DNA of 64,000 bases from Bordetella genomosp. 9 (lineage in GTDB: Bacteria > Pseudomonadota > Gammaproteobacteria > Burkholderiales > Burkholderiaceae_B): positions 1,860,001 to 1,924,000 of the forward strand of contig NZ_NEVJ01000003.1 in the NCBI RefSeq assembly GCF_002261425.1, written 5' to 3'. The notes under the pieces were generated by a model, which saw only the letters and a list, made by a program, of their open reading frames with translations, was not told where the DNA came from and ran no database searches. Position 1 is the first letter of the stretch. Every line of letters begins with the position of its first letter. The position numbers and the translations under genes are program-made. Shown here one piece after another: positions 25,522-33,962 of this stretch.

Positions 25522-26523
25522 ATGTTCCGACGCAAACATGCCATACATACGGTGGTGATCACCGGCGCCAGCGCCGGCGTGGGCCGCGCCACGGCGCTGG
25601 AATTCGCTCGCATGGGCGCGAACGTCGCGCTGCTGGCGCGGGATGCCGATGCCCTGGCCGCCGCCGCCGAAGACGTACGCAAGCTGGGCGTGCGCGCCCT
25701 CCCCATCCCGGTCGACGTCAGCGATGCCAAGGCCATGGACCGCGCGGCCGAGCAGGTGGAAAACGAGCTGGGACCGATCGACGTGTGGGTGAACAACGCC
25801 ATGCTGACGGTGTTCTCGCCCTTCTCGAAGTTGACGCCGGAAGAGTTCGCCCGCGTCACCGAGGTCACCTACCTGGGCCAGGTCTACGGCACGATGGCCG
25901 CGCTGCGCCATATGCGGCGGCGCGACCGCGGCACCATCGTGCAGGTGGGCTCCGCCCTGGCCTATCGCGCCATTCCGCTGCAATCCGCCTATTGCGGCGC
26001 CAAGCACGGCGTGCGCGGCTTCACCGATTCACTGCGCAGCGAGCTCATGCACGATCGCAGCCGCGTGCACGTGACCATGGTGCAGATGCCGGCGCTGAAC
26101 ACGCCACAGTTCGATTGGGCGATGTCGCACGTCGCATATGCGCCGCAGCCTGTGCCCCCCATATTCCAACCCGAGGTCGCCGCCCGCGCCATTGTGTGGG
26201 CGGCCCTTCATCGCCGCCGCGAGCTCTACGTAGGCATGCCGTCGATCAAGGCGATCGTGGCCAATAAGTTCTTTCCCGGACTGCTGGACCGGTACCTGGC
26301 TCGCACCAACTACAGGGCCCAGCAACGCAAGCCCTTGGCGCCCGCGACCCGCGTCAACAATCTCTGGCGGCCGGTACCCGGCTTGCATGGGACCCATGGG
26401 TCCTTCGACGGCTGCGCACAGGACACCAGCGCGGCGCTCTGGGCGTCCACGCACCGTGCCGCGATAGCAGGCGCTGGCCTTGCGGCAGGCGCCCTGCTCT
26501 GGGCTCTGCTCAAAAAGCGCTGA
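25522..26523 (+). CDS. SDR-family oxidoreductase
   Basis: 333 aa. Cofactor-binding motif TGASAGVGRATALEFARMG, the NNA-type motif (WVNNAMLT), and the active-site serine-tyrosine-lysine in VGSALAYRAIPLQSAYCGAKHGVRG. An extra C-terminal tail of about 80 residues ends in a hydrophobic segment (AAIAGAGLAAGALLWALL), which could anchor it to the membrane. It is preceded by GGAGG and lies 15 bp behind the ThDP enzyme, so the two are cotranscribed. Substrate unknown. SDRs of this length with a C-terminal anchor occur beside PoxB-like genes in soil bacteria. Confidence 0.92.
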   Translation: MFRRKHAIHTVVITGASAGVGRATALEFARMGANVALLARDADALAAAAEDVRKLGVRALPIPVDVSDAKAMDRAAEQVENELGPIDVWVNNAMLTVFSPFSKLTPEEFARVTEVTYLGQVYGTMAALRHMRRRDRGTIVQVGSALAYRAIPLQSAYCGAKHGVRGFTDSLRSELMHDRSRVHVTMVQMPALNTPQFDWAMSHVAYAPQPVPPIFQPEVAARAIVWAALHRRRELYVGMPSIKAIVANKFFPGLLDRYLARTNYRAQQRKPLAPATRVNNLWRPVPGLHGTHGSFDGCAQDTSAALWASTHRAAIAGAGLAAGALLWALLKKR

Positions 26524-26651
26524 TCCATGGCCGCCCGCATTGACGAGCGGCGCATGTGGGCAAACACGCCCCGGGCGCAATCCCAAGAAGAGCTGACCGA
26601 TGCCGCGATCACGCCGCAGTTGGGGTTCCATCCATCTGGGCCACCCACGAC

Positions 26652-26978
26652 ATGACGCCTCAAGCCCTGCATTACGCCGCCCTCGCCTATATCGCGCTGT
26701 GCCTCGCCAGCACCGCCTGCGTGCTGGCGGATATATACCTGCTGGGCCGGCGCCAGCGGATGAAGGTCATGGAAGCGGTCTGGCCATTGACCATGCTCTA
26801 TTGGGGCCCGATTGGCATGTTCGCCTGGATGGCGCTGCGCACCGCCTTGTACCCGGATCTGCAACCGACCCAGGCCAGCTATTGGTTCATGATGCAGATC
26901 GCCATGATCGTCGGTTTCGCGACAACCTATCCAGTGAATTGGTGGCTGATCCGACGCGGGACAAAAGAGCGGATGTAG
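26652..26978 (+). CDS. DUF4396 membrane protein
   Basis: 108 aa from MTPQALHYAALAY; an upstream GTG at 26556 is in frame but gives an unlikely extension. Three hydrophobic segments are seen: the first over residues 8-27, a second around MEAVWPLTMLYWGPIGMFAWMA, and a third at FMMQIAMIVGFATTYPVNWWLI. The WPLTMLYWGP and PVNWWLIRRGTKE stretches are typical of DUF4396, whose function is not known. It is the last gene of the ThDP-SDR group, 128 bp after the SDR gene. Confidence 0.8.
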   Translation: MTPQALHYAALAYIALCLASTACVLADIYLLGRRQRMKVMEAVWPLTMLYWGPIGMFAWMALRTALYPDLQPTQASYWFMMQIAMIVGFATTYPVNWWLIRRGTKERM

Positions 26979-27057
26979 CACCCGCCATCCAGCGCGTGTT
27001 CGCCGGAGGATTACCGTGATTGTTCTGCACACCGCATCTGGGCGTCGCTGAAGCATC

Positions 27058-27389
27058 TGGCGGAAGGTGTGAGATTCGAACTCACGAGGGCCGTGAAGCC
27101 CCGCCGGTTTTCCTTACCCCTATGGCTTTCGCCACCGGATCCGGCCTGGGCGGCCGGATCGTTTGCGGGTCTGGACTTTGCCTTCACCATGGCCCCGCGA
27201 CGCGGGGCTTTAGGTGGGAGCCGTCAAGTCTCTACACGTTATCGATGATCAGCATCATCGATCTTCGCTCGGCGTTACCTCGGAAGTATCCAGGGGCTTC
27301 GCCGAATTTGACTCCTTACATCCAACGGGTTTCCCCGCGGGCGCTCGATTGAACAAGACCGGTGCATTCAACCACTCTGCCAACCTTCC
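27058..27389 (-). tRNA. tRNA-Ser (UGA anticodon), interrupted by a group I intron
   Basis: Exon 1 is 27389-27355 (35 nt): acceptor GGAAGGT, a D arm, and the anticodon stem CCGGT with loop bases C32, U33 and U34. Exon 2 is 27112-27058 (55 nt): G35, A36 and two further A, stem ACCGG, long variable arm, T arm GTGAG/CTCAC with TTCGAAT loop, acceptor ACCTTCC, G73 and encoded CCA. Joined, it is a normal 90-nt serine tRNA reading UCA codons, like E. coli tRNA-Ser(UGA). A TACAAT -10-like box lies 10 bp upstream (27399-27404). It follows the ALDH gene on the same strand. Splicing is required for function. Confidence 0.9.
27113..27354 (-). ncRNA. Group I self-splicing intron (IC3-like) in tRNA-Ser
   Basis: 242 nt between U34 and G35. 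P1 forms by exon CUU plus intron G (CUU-G) pairing with CGAG across a 6-nt loop, giving the required U-G pair at the 5' splice site. A CGGG/CCCG hairpin with GAAA loop forms P2 (near 27335). P3 pairs GGAG (27315-27312) with CTCC (27220-27217). P4 pairs TTCGGCG (27306-27300) with CGCCGAG (27274-27268). P6 is a 9-bp hairpin at 27262-27241. P7 pairs GACTT (27230-27226) with AAGTC (27178-27174). P8 pairs CACC with GGTG, with a GC-rich inner stem. P9 is a 9-bp hairpin at 27160-27138 and another GAAA-loop hairpin follows. The intron ends in G. Core blocks TGTAGAGACTTGACGG and GGTGAAGGCAAAGTCCAG resemble those of the Azoarcus tRNA-Ile intron. No endonuclease frame. Confidence 0.9.
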
Positions 27390-27424
27390 ACGGGCGGGAT
27401 TGTATCGGATTCGCCGGACCGGCT

Positions 27425-28954
27425 CTAGGCGCGCGGATTGAAGGGGTCCTTGATGCCGGCGCCCGTGTCGATCCACACGCTCTTGGTCTCGGTGAACTCG
27501 TAGATCGCGTGCAGGCCGTTCTCCCGCCCCATCCCGCTTTCCTTCATGCCGCCGAAAGGCGTGGCCCAGTTCGTGCGCCGGTAGGTATTCACCCACACGG
27601 TCCCCGCGCGCAGGCGTGACGCCATGCGATGCGCGCGCTTCACGTCGCGCGTCCAGACGCCGGCGGCCAGGCCGTAGCGGGTGTCGTTGGCGATGCGGAC
27701 CGCTTCTTCCTCATCCTTGAACGGGATCAGGCACAGCACCGGACCGAACACTTCTTCCTGCGCGATCTGCATATCGTTGCGTACGTTGCCGAAGATCGTC
27801 GGCTCGATGAAAAACCCGTCCGCCAGGGCCGGATCCTCCGGATGCTTGCCGCCGCACAGCAGTTGGGCGCCCTCCTTCAGGGCGACGTCGATCCAGTGGC
27901 GGGTCTTGTCGTACTGCGCGCGGCAGGCCAGCGTGCCCATTTCCGTTTCGGGGTCGAGCGGGTCGCCCACCTTGATCTGGCGTGACCGCTCGACCAGGCG
28001 CTCGGTGAGGGCATCGTGGATGTCGGCATGGACCAGGGCGCGCGAACCCGCCAGGCAGGTCTGGCCGGTGGCCGCGAAAATTCCCGCGAGCACGCCGTTG
28101 ACCGCGCCATCGATGTCGGCGTCCTCGAAGATGATGTTGGGAGACTTGCCGCCCAGCTCCAGCGATACGCGCGCCAGGCGGTCCGCCGCGGCGTGCGCGA
28201 TCTTCTTGCCCACGGACGTCGAGCCGGTGAAGGCGATCTTGTCGACGCCGGGATGCTCGGCCAGGGCCGCGCCCACCTTGCCGTCGCCCGTCACCACATT
28301 GACGACGCCGGGCGGGAAACCCGCGGTCTCGAACATCTCCGCCAGGATCAGCGTCGAAATCGGCGTAATCTCGGAAGGCTTGATGACCACGGTATTCCCC
28401 GCCGCCAGCGCCGGGCACAGCTTCCAGAACAGCAGCGACAGCGGGCTGTTCCAGGGCGTGATCGCGGCGATGACGCCGATGGGCTCGCGCGTCGTGAAGT
28501 TGAACATATCCGGCACGCTCAGCGGGATGGTCTCGCCATGCATCATTTCCGCCGCGCCGGCGAAGTAATAGCAGTACGAGGCCAGCGCCCGCGTCTGGCC
28601 CAGGACCTCGCGGATCAGCTTGCCGTTTTCCAGCACCTGCACGTTGGCCAGTTCCTGGACGTCGCCTTCGATCAACTGCCCCAGCTTGCGCAGCAGCCGG
28701 GCGCGATAGGCCGGCGTGGCCCGCGCCCATTCACCCTGCTCGAAGGCCTGGCGCGCCGCGGCGACGGCGCGGTCCACGTCCTGCGCCGTCGCCTCGGGCG
28801 CGCCGGCCCAGGCGGTCGCGGTGTAGGGATCGATGCTGTCGAAGGTGCGGCCGTCGGCGCTGTCCATCCAGTCGCCGCCGATCAGCATGCGATAGGCACG
28901 ATAGGGACGGTCGCGCAGGTCCGGCGCGGGCTTGTTTGAAGTCTGTGCGGTCAT
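27425..28954 (-). CDS. Aldehyde dehydrogenase
   Basis: 509 aa from MTAQTSNKPAP, which has GGAGACA ahead; an ATG at 28987 overlaps the Bug gene. NAD(P)-binding TPWNSPLSLLFWKLCPALAAGNTVVIKPSE, catalytic glutamate region SLELGGKSPNIIFEDAD and catalytic cysteine GIFAATGQTCLAGSRALVH. Ends with the ALDH C-terminal PFGGMKESGMGRENGLHAIYEFTETKSVWID. The specificity resembles the betaine/hydroxymuconic/aliphatic aldehyde group, not further assignable. It is downstream of Bug and hyuAB in one direction with a 25-bp gap. Confidence 0.94.
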   Translation of the reverse strand: MTAQTSNKPAPDLRDRPYRAYRMLIGGDWMDSADGRTFDSIDPYTATAWAGAPEATAQDVDRAVAAARQAFEQGEWARATPAYRARLLRKLGQLIEGDVQELANVQVLENGKLIREVLGQTRALASYCYYFAGAAEMMHGETIPLSVPDMFNFTTREPIGVIAAITPWNSPLSLLFWKLCPALAAGNTVVIKPSEITPISTLILAEMFETAGFPPGVVNVVTGDGKVGAALAEHPGVDKIAFTGSTSVGKKIAHAAADRLARVSLELGGKSPNIIFEDADIDGAVNGVLAGIFAATGQTCLAGSRALVHADIHDALTERLVERSRQIKVGDPLDPETEMGTLACRAQYDKTRHWIDVALKEGAQLLCGGKHPEDPALADGFFIEPTIFGNVRNDMQIAQEEVFGPVLCLIPFKDEEEAVRIANDTRYGLAAGVWTRDVKRAHRMASRLRAGTVWVNTYRRTNWATPFGGMKESGMGRENGLHAIYEFTETKSVWIDTGAGIKDPFNPRA

Positions 28955-28979
28955 TCGGCTTGTCTCCTGGGGTGTCCCG

Positions 28980-29975
28980 TCATTCAACCATGGGGATATT
29001 CGCCTTGCGCACGACGTCGCCCCAATACTGCTTCTGCCCCAGCAGCCATGCCCTGAATTCCTGCGGGCTCTTGCTGACGACGGGCTGCAGGCCCACGGCC
29101 TGCAGGCGGTCGCCGTAGGCCTTGTCGCGGGATATCTCGCCCAGGGCCTTGAACAGCTTGTCGACGATGGCCGGCGGCGTGTTCGGCGGCGCGGCCACGC
29201 CCAGCCAGGCGATGGCGTCGAAGCCTGGCAGGGTCTCCGACATGGTCGGCACGTCCGGGACGGTGGGCGAACGTTCCAGCGTGGTGACCGCCAGCGCGCG
29301 CAGCTTGCCGCCCTTGATCTGTCCCAAGGGCGACGGCAGCGAATCGATGAAGAAGGTGACCTGCCCGCCCATCACGTCGGCGATCGCCGGCGCCGCGCCC
29401 TTGTAGGGCACGTGCAGCAGCTTGGTGCCGGTGGACAGCGCGAACAGCTCGCTGATCAGGTGCGGGCCGCTGCCCGGCCCGAACGACCCGTACGAAATGG
29501 CGTTGGGCTTCTCCTTGGCCGCCTTGACCAGGTCGGCGACGGTCTTGTATGGGCTTTCCGCCGACACCACCATCACATAGGGAAACGACACGACTTCGGA
29601 GATCACCGTGAAGCCGTCGATGGGATCGAAGGGAAAGTTCGGCTTCAGGTTGGGCGAGACGGTGTGCACCGTGGCCGACATCAGCAACAGGGTGTAGCCA
29701 TCGGGCTCGGCCCGCGCGACCGCGCTGGAGCCGATCTGCCCGGTGGCGCCGGGCTTGTTTTCGACGATCACGGGCTGGCCCAGCTTGTCGGACAGTTTTT
29801 CCGCCAGCGCCCGGCCCACCATGTCCACCGTGCCGGCGGCCGTCCAGGGCACGATGAGCTTGATGGGACGATCCGGATAGGCGGCATGCGCCGGCGTGGC
29901 GGCCGCGACCGCGGCCGCGAACGCGCTGGTGGCCAGGATGCCCGAGAAAAAGCTTTTGCAGCTGAAACGCTTCAT
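28980..29975 (-). CDS. Bug/TctC-family periplasmic solute-binding protein
   Basis: 331 aa from MKRFSCKSFF, preceded by AAGGGGAGTAG; a start 36 bp upstream is less likely. Signal peptide to about TPAHAAYPD. Family blocks are YPDRPIKLIVPWTAAGTVDMVGRAL, PDGYTLLLM, VPYKGAAPAIADVMGGQ and VPDVPTMSETLPG. It lies 25 bp upstream of an aldehyde dehydrogenase and 111 bp downstream of hyuB, so it belongs to that operon; a hydantoin- or oxoproline-type ligand is possible. Confidence 0.93.
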   Translation of the reverse strand: MKRFSCKSFFSGILATSAFAAAVAAATPAHAAYPDRPIKLIVPWTAAGTVDMVGRALAEKLSDKLGQPVIVENKPGATGQIGSSAVARAEPDGYTLLLMSATVHTVSPNLKPNFPFDPIDGFTVISEVVSFPYVMVVSAESPYKTVADLVKAAKEKPNAISYGSFGPGSGPHLISELFALSTGTKLLHVPYKGAAPAIADVMGGQVTFFIDSLPSPLGQIKGGKLRALAVTTLERSPTVPDVPTMSETLPGFDAIAWLGVAAPPNTPPAIVDKLFKALGEISRDKAYGDRLQAVGLQPVVSKSPQEFRAWLLGQKQYWGDVVRKANIPMVE

Positions 29976-30086
29976 GTTGCTACTCCCCTTGGTGACGTTG
30001 TGGTCCTGCATGGCACAGGCGCGCGAAAGCGATGAAAAGCAGCGAAGGCGGGCCCCGCCGGAGCCCGCCCGTTCATCGATCGCGCG

Positions 30087-31751
30087 TCATGCCGCGTAGC
30101 CGTAGAACTGTCTTGCATGCTCGGGCGTGATCAGCCCGTTCTTCAAATCTTCCTCCACCTTTTCGCGGCTGCGTTCCCGGGGATCGCCGTAGCCGCCCCC
30201 GCCGGGAATGTGGCTGACGATACGGTCGCCGGGTCGCAAGGTGATCTGCCTGCCGGCATCCTTGCTTTCGCCGCGTATGGACAGGAAGCCGCGCGGCGCG
30301 CTGCCGCCGCCCAGCACGCCTTCCGGCGGGTAGACGAAGCGGCCGCCACGGAAACTGGCCAGGACTTCGCCCACCGGGCCGAGATCGCCGTCCAGCAGGC
30401 GCAGCACGTATTTCTGGCCGAAGCCCCCACGGAAGCGGCCCGGGCCGGCTGAATCTTCCCACAACGACCGCTCTTCGACGATCATCGGCACTTCGCTCTC
30501 GATCACCTCGACGGGCGTGTTGCCGACGTTATAGGGAAACGCGAGGCAGGACACGCCGTCCTTGTTCGCGCGTGCCCCCAGCCCGCCGCTGGACACGTTG
30601 AAGGGCGCGAAGTTCTCGCCGTCGCGGCGCTTGCCGAACATGTACTGGCCCCACATCGGCGTCGCGCCCGCGCCGGCGCAGACGCGATCGGAAGCCCCGG
30701 GGGCCACCGCCTGGTACACGAGATCGGGCAGGAAGGTGCCGATGGCCGTGCGGCCGAACACCGGCGCCGGGAAACGGCAATTCAGGACGCTGCCCTCTTC
30801 CGCCACCACGGTGATGGGCCGCAGCGTGCCCTCATTGATCGACACCGGCAGGTTCAGCATGCACAGCACGCCGAAGTAGGTATACGCCGACGTATAGGCC
30901 AGCGTGCAATTGATGGCCGGCTTGACCTGCGCCGACGATCCGGAGAAGTCCACCACGATGCGCCCGTCACCGATGGTGACGCTGGTCTGGATGATGACGG
31001 TATCGCCGCCGACGATGTCTATCTTCGCTTCGTGCGTGTAGACGCCCGGCTTGAGCCGGTTGATTTCCTCGCGCGTCACCGCTTCGCTGCGCTCGACGAT
31101 CTCGTCGGAAAGCCCTTGCAGATCGGTCCAGCCCATCTCGGCGCAGATATCGCACAGGCGCTCGCCGCCGACGTGGCAGGCCGACACCTGCGCCTGCAGG
31201 TCGCCCAGCACCGTCTCGTGCGAACGCACGTTGGACGCGATGAAGGCTTGGACATCGTCATTCAGCTCGCCGGCGCGGTAGTACTTGAGCATGGGAATGC
31301 GCAGGCCTTCCTCGTAGTTGTCGCGGCTTTCGGTGGTGGCGCGGCGTCCGCCGATGTCGACGTGGTGGCAGCAGGTCACCACGTAGGCGATGTGCCGGCC
31401 GTCATGGAACACCGGCACCATGATGGTGATGTCGTTGTGATGCCCGCTCCCCGCCCAGGGGTCGTTGCCGATGAACACGTCGCCTTCCTGGAAGCTGCCC
31501 TTGGGGTAGTGGTCCAGGATATTTCGCAGCATGGTCCCCAGCGGCCCGCACAGGCCCGGCGTGCTGGCCGGGGTCTGCGCCAGCAGCCTGGCATCGGCAT
31601 CGAAAATCGCGCAACCGAAGTCGCCGATGTCGCGCACCACGGTCGAGAACGACGTGCGCCGCAGCGTCGAGCCCAGTTCGCCGACGATGGAAATCAATCT
31701 GCGCCACAGCATTTCCAGGGTGACAGGGTCGATCCGGTTATCCGCATTCAT
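30087..31751 (-). CDS. hyuB: Hydantoinase/oxoprolinase subunit B
   Basis: 554 aa from MNADNRIDPVTLEMLWRRL; the ATG overlaps the hyuA stop by one base (TAATG). Family blocks are LRRTSFSTVVRDIGDFGCAIFDADARLLAQTP, GDVFIGNDPWAGSGHHNDITIM and CCHHVDIGGRRATTESRD. The end has RPGDRIVSHIPGGGGYGDP. HyuB forms a complex with HyuA for ATP-dependent opening of 5-oxoproline or hydantoin rings, or acetone or acetophenone carboxylation in related enzymes, so the exact substrate is not fixed. An open frame upstream of 31751 is not likely translated. Confidence 0.94.
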   Translation of the reverse strand: MNADNRIDPVTLEMLWRRLISIVGELGSTLRRTSFSTVVRDIGDFGCAIFDADARLLAQTPASTPGLCGPLGTMLRNILDHYPKGSFQEGDVFIGNDPWAGSGHHNDITIMVPVFHDGRHIAYVVTCCHHVDIGGRRATTESRDNYEEGLRIPMLKYYRAGELNDDVQAFIASNVRSHETVLGDLQAQVSACHVGGERLCDICAEMGWTDLQGLSDEIVERSEAVTREEINRLKPGVYTHEAKIDIVGGDTVIIQTSVTIGDGRIVVDFSGSSAQVKPAINCTLAYTSAYTYFGVLCMLNLPVSINEGTLRPITVVAEEGSVLNCRFPAPVFGRTAIGTFLPDLVYQAVAPGASDRVCAGAGATPMWGQYMFGKRRDGENFAPFNVSSGGLGARANKDGVSCLAFPYNVGNTPVEVIESEVPMIVEERSLWEDSAGPGRFRGGFGQKYVLRLLDGDLGPVGEVLASFRGGRFVYPPEGVLGGGSAPRGFLSIRGESKDAGRQITLRPGDRIVSHIPGGGGYGDPRERSREKVEEDLKNGLITPEHARQFYGYAA

Positions 31752-33835
31752 TACGCTTCCCCTTGATGCGAGAGTTCGATGATCAGGCTGCCGTGCGCGT
31801 CGACGTGGATGCGCGACCCGCTGGGCACGACCGTGGTGGATTCGTTTTCCTCGACGATGGCCGGGCCGGGGAACGGCTGCCCCGGCGCGATTTCGGCGCG
31901 TCGGTGCACGCCGAATTCCATCCATTGCCGGGTACGCGTGCAGAAGGCCCGCCGCGTACCGATCTTGCCGTCGCCTTCCGCCGCCCGGGTCGCGCCGGTG
32001 CCGGACGCGATGCGCCGCTGCGCGCTCGCGGTGACGCGGAAGTTCATGATCTCCAGCGGCAGGTCCTGGAAGATACGGCCGTACAGACGCCGGTAGGTGT
32101 CCTCGAAGGATGCGCGGATGGCCGATAGCACGGCTTCGTGGCCGCCCTCCTTGGCGAAGGTCGCCGTCACGTCGTAGCCCTGTCCCAGGTAGCGCATGTC
32201 CACGCTGTATTCGTATTCGACCTGCCCGGCGTTGACGGTGCCCGGCAGGCGTTCGCGGCATTCCTGGAACATTTCCGCGAACACGGCGTCCAGCTTGTCG
32301 GCGGACAGGTCCTTGAACAGCATGCGTCGCGACCGCACGGCGGCGTACATGACCGGCGCGACGATCATGCCGAAGGCGGCTGCCACGCCCGCGCGAGGCG
32401 GGATCAGTACCGTGCGTATGCCTAGGCGCGCCGCCAGGTCGCAGGCATGCACCGGCCCGGCGCCGCCGAAGGCCACCAGCGCGCAGGATTTGGGGTTCTC
32501 GCCCTTTTCGCTGACATAGGCCTTGGCCGCCGACGCCATGTTCTCGTTGACGATGGCATGCACGCCGAACGCGGCTTCTTCGGTCGATATGCCCAACGGG
32601 CTGGCCAGCGTGGCGTCTATCGCGCGTTCCGCCGCCGCCTTGTCCAGCGCCATGCGGCCACCCAGGAAGTGCGCGGGATCCAGATAGCCCAGCACCAGGT
32701 CGGCATCGGATACCGTCGGGTCCGTCCCGCCCTGCCCGTAGCAGGCCGGGCCGGGAACCGCCGACGCGCTGCGGGGGCCGACCTGCAACGTGCCGACCGG
32801 CGTGCGCCGCGCGATGCTGCCGCCGCCGGCGCCGATCTCGATCAGGTCAACTACCGACACCCGCACGGGGATGCCGCTGCCGGGCTTGAAGCGGTGCACG
32901 TGCGCCACTTCGAAATCGTTGGTCAGGGCCGCGTGGCCGTTCTCGACCAGCGCCAGCTTGGCGGTCGTGCCGCCCATATCGAAGGCCAGCACCTTGTCCA
33001 GCTGCGCCAGCCGCGCGAAATGCGCCGCGCCCAGCGTACCGGCCGCCGGCCCGGACTCGATGATCTGCACCGGAAACTCGCGGGCGAAGTCCACCGAATT
33101 GATGCCGCCGCTGGACATCATCATCAGCATCTCGCCCTTGAAGCCCTTGCCGCGCAGGCGGTCCTGCAGCTTGGATAGATAGCGCGATGCCACCGGCTTG
33201 GCGTAGGCGTTCACCACGGTGGTGGTGGTCCGTTCGTATTCCTTCATTTCCGGCAACACGTCACTGGACAGGCTGATCCGGCAATCCGGCATCATCTCCT
33301 GCGCGATCTCGCGCACGCGGCGCTCGTGCGCCGGATTGCGGTAGGCGTGCAGCAGGCAGACCGCCAGGGATTCGCAACCTTCATCCTTGAGCGCCTGCAC
33401 CGCCTTGCGCACGCTGGCTTCGTCCAGGCCGGCGACGACCGCGCCCGTGGCGTGCAGCCGCTCGTCCACTTCCATGCGCAGATAGCGCGGCACCAGCGGC
33501 TGGGGATACTCGATCTGCAGGTCGTAGGCGTCGAAGCGCTTTTCGCGGCCGATCTCCAGCACGTCCCGAAAACCCCGCGTGGTGATCAAGCCGGTCTTGG
33601 CGCCCTTGCGTTCGATCACGGCGTTGATCACGAGCGTGGTGCCGTGCACCATCACGTCCACCGCCTTCATGCCGCCGTCGCGCCCACCCGCCAGCTCCGC
33701 CACGCCCTGCTCGATCGCCCGCGACGGATCGTCTGGCGTGGTCAGCGTCTTGTAGACGCGGATTTCCCCGTCTGTTTCGTTGACCTCCACGAAATCCGTG
33801 AAGGTGCCCCCTATATCGCTGCCGATGGTAATCAC
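31751..33835 (-). CDS. hyuA: Hydantoinase/oxoprolinase subunit A
   Basis: 694 aa from a GTG start: AGGAGG lies 6 nt upstream of GTG at 33835, whereas the ATG at 33865 has none. The N-terminal ATPase-like fold shows TIGSDIGGTFTDFVEV and VHGTTLVINAVIERKG; the central part FDMGGTTAKLALVENG and GIPVRVSVVDLIEIGAGGGSIA. It acts with HyuB in ATP-driven amide-ring hydrolysis. The first gene of a four-gene operon (hyuA-hyuB-Bug-ALDH). A perfect palindrome at 33912-33934 lies 77 bp upstream, and a LysR gene is divergent, so it is probably regulated by that protein. Confidence 0.94.
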   Translation of the reverse strand: MITIGSDIGGTFTDFVEVNETDGEIRVYKTLTTPDDPSRAIEQGVAELAGGRDGGMKAVDVMVHGTTLVINAVIERKGAKTGLITTRGFRDVLEIGREKRFDAYDLQIEYPQPLVPRYLRMEVDERLHATGAVVAGLDEASVRKAVQALKDEGCESLAVCLLHAYRNPAHERRVREIAQEMMPDCRISLSSDVLPEMKEYERTTTTVVNAYAKPVASRYLSKLQDRLRGKGFKGEMLMMMSSGGINSVDFAREFPVQIIESGPAAGTLGAAHFARLAQLDKVLAFDMGGTTAKLALVENGHAALTNDFEVAHVHRFKPGSGIPVRVSVVDLIEIGAGGGSIARRTPVGTLQVGPRSASAVPGPACYGQGGTDPTVSDADLVLGYLDPAHFLGGRMALDKAAAERAIDATLASPLGISTEEAAFGVHAIVNENMASAAKAYVSEKGENPKSCALVAFGGAGPVHACDLAARLGIRTVLIPPRAGVAAAFGMIVAPVMYAAVRSRRMLFKDLSADKLDAVFAEMFQECRERLPGTVNAGQVEYEYSVDMRYLGQGYDVTATFAKEGGHEAVLSAIRASFEDTYRRLYGRIFQDLPLEIMNFRVTASAQRRIASGTGATRAAEGDGKIGTRRAFCTRTRQWMEFGVHRRAEIAPGQPFPGPAIVEENESTTVVPSGSRIHVDAHGSLIIELSHQGEA

Positions 33836-33911
33836 CGCTGTCCTCCTGGCTGGTGTTGCAAGCATCTTAGGGAGGACCCCGACTGCCAGGAATTCTCACA
33901 TTGCTAAAATC

Positions 33912-33934
33912 CGCATTAACGTTTTGTTAATGCG
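33912..33934. promoter_or_regulatory. Perfect palindromic operator between hyuA and LysR
   Basis: CGCATTAAC and GTTAATGCG are exact inverted repeats separated by 5 nt (GTTTT). It is 28 bp ahead of the LysR GTG start and 76 bp ahead of hyuA. The inner part contains the T-N11-A spacing usual for LysR-type regulators. Confidence 0.65.
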
Positions 33935-33962
33935 CTGTGGTTCAGGTAAATAGGGACTGGCT

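Noticed and set aside
27113..27354. Insertion sequence or repeat interrupting tRNA-Ser
   Set aside because: No terminal inverted repeats, target duplication or transposase; the 242 nt fold as a group I intron instead.
27113..27354. Homing endonuclease inside the intron
   Set aside because: The intron is too short and has no sizeable frame with LAGLIDADG, GIY-YIG or HNH motifs.
27020..27441. Open frames through the tRNA-Ser region
   Set aside because: They cross tRNA exons and the intron, have no ribosome site and no family match; the RNA structure explains the region better.
33836..33865. hyuA start at ATG 33865
   Set aside because: AGGAGG is correctly spaced before the GTG at 33835, whereas no ribosome site precedes the ATG.
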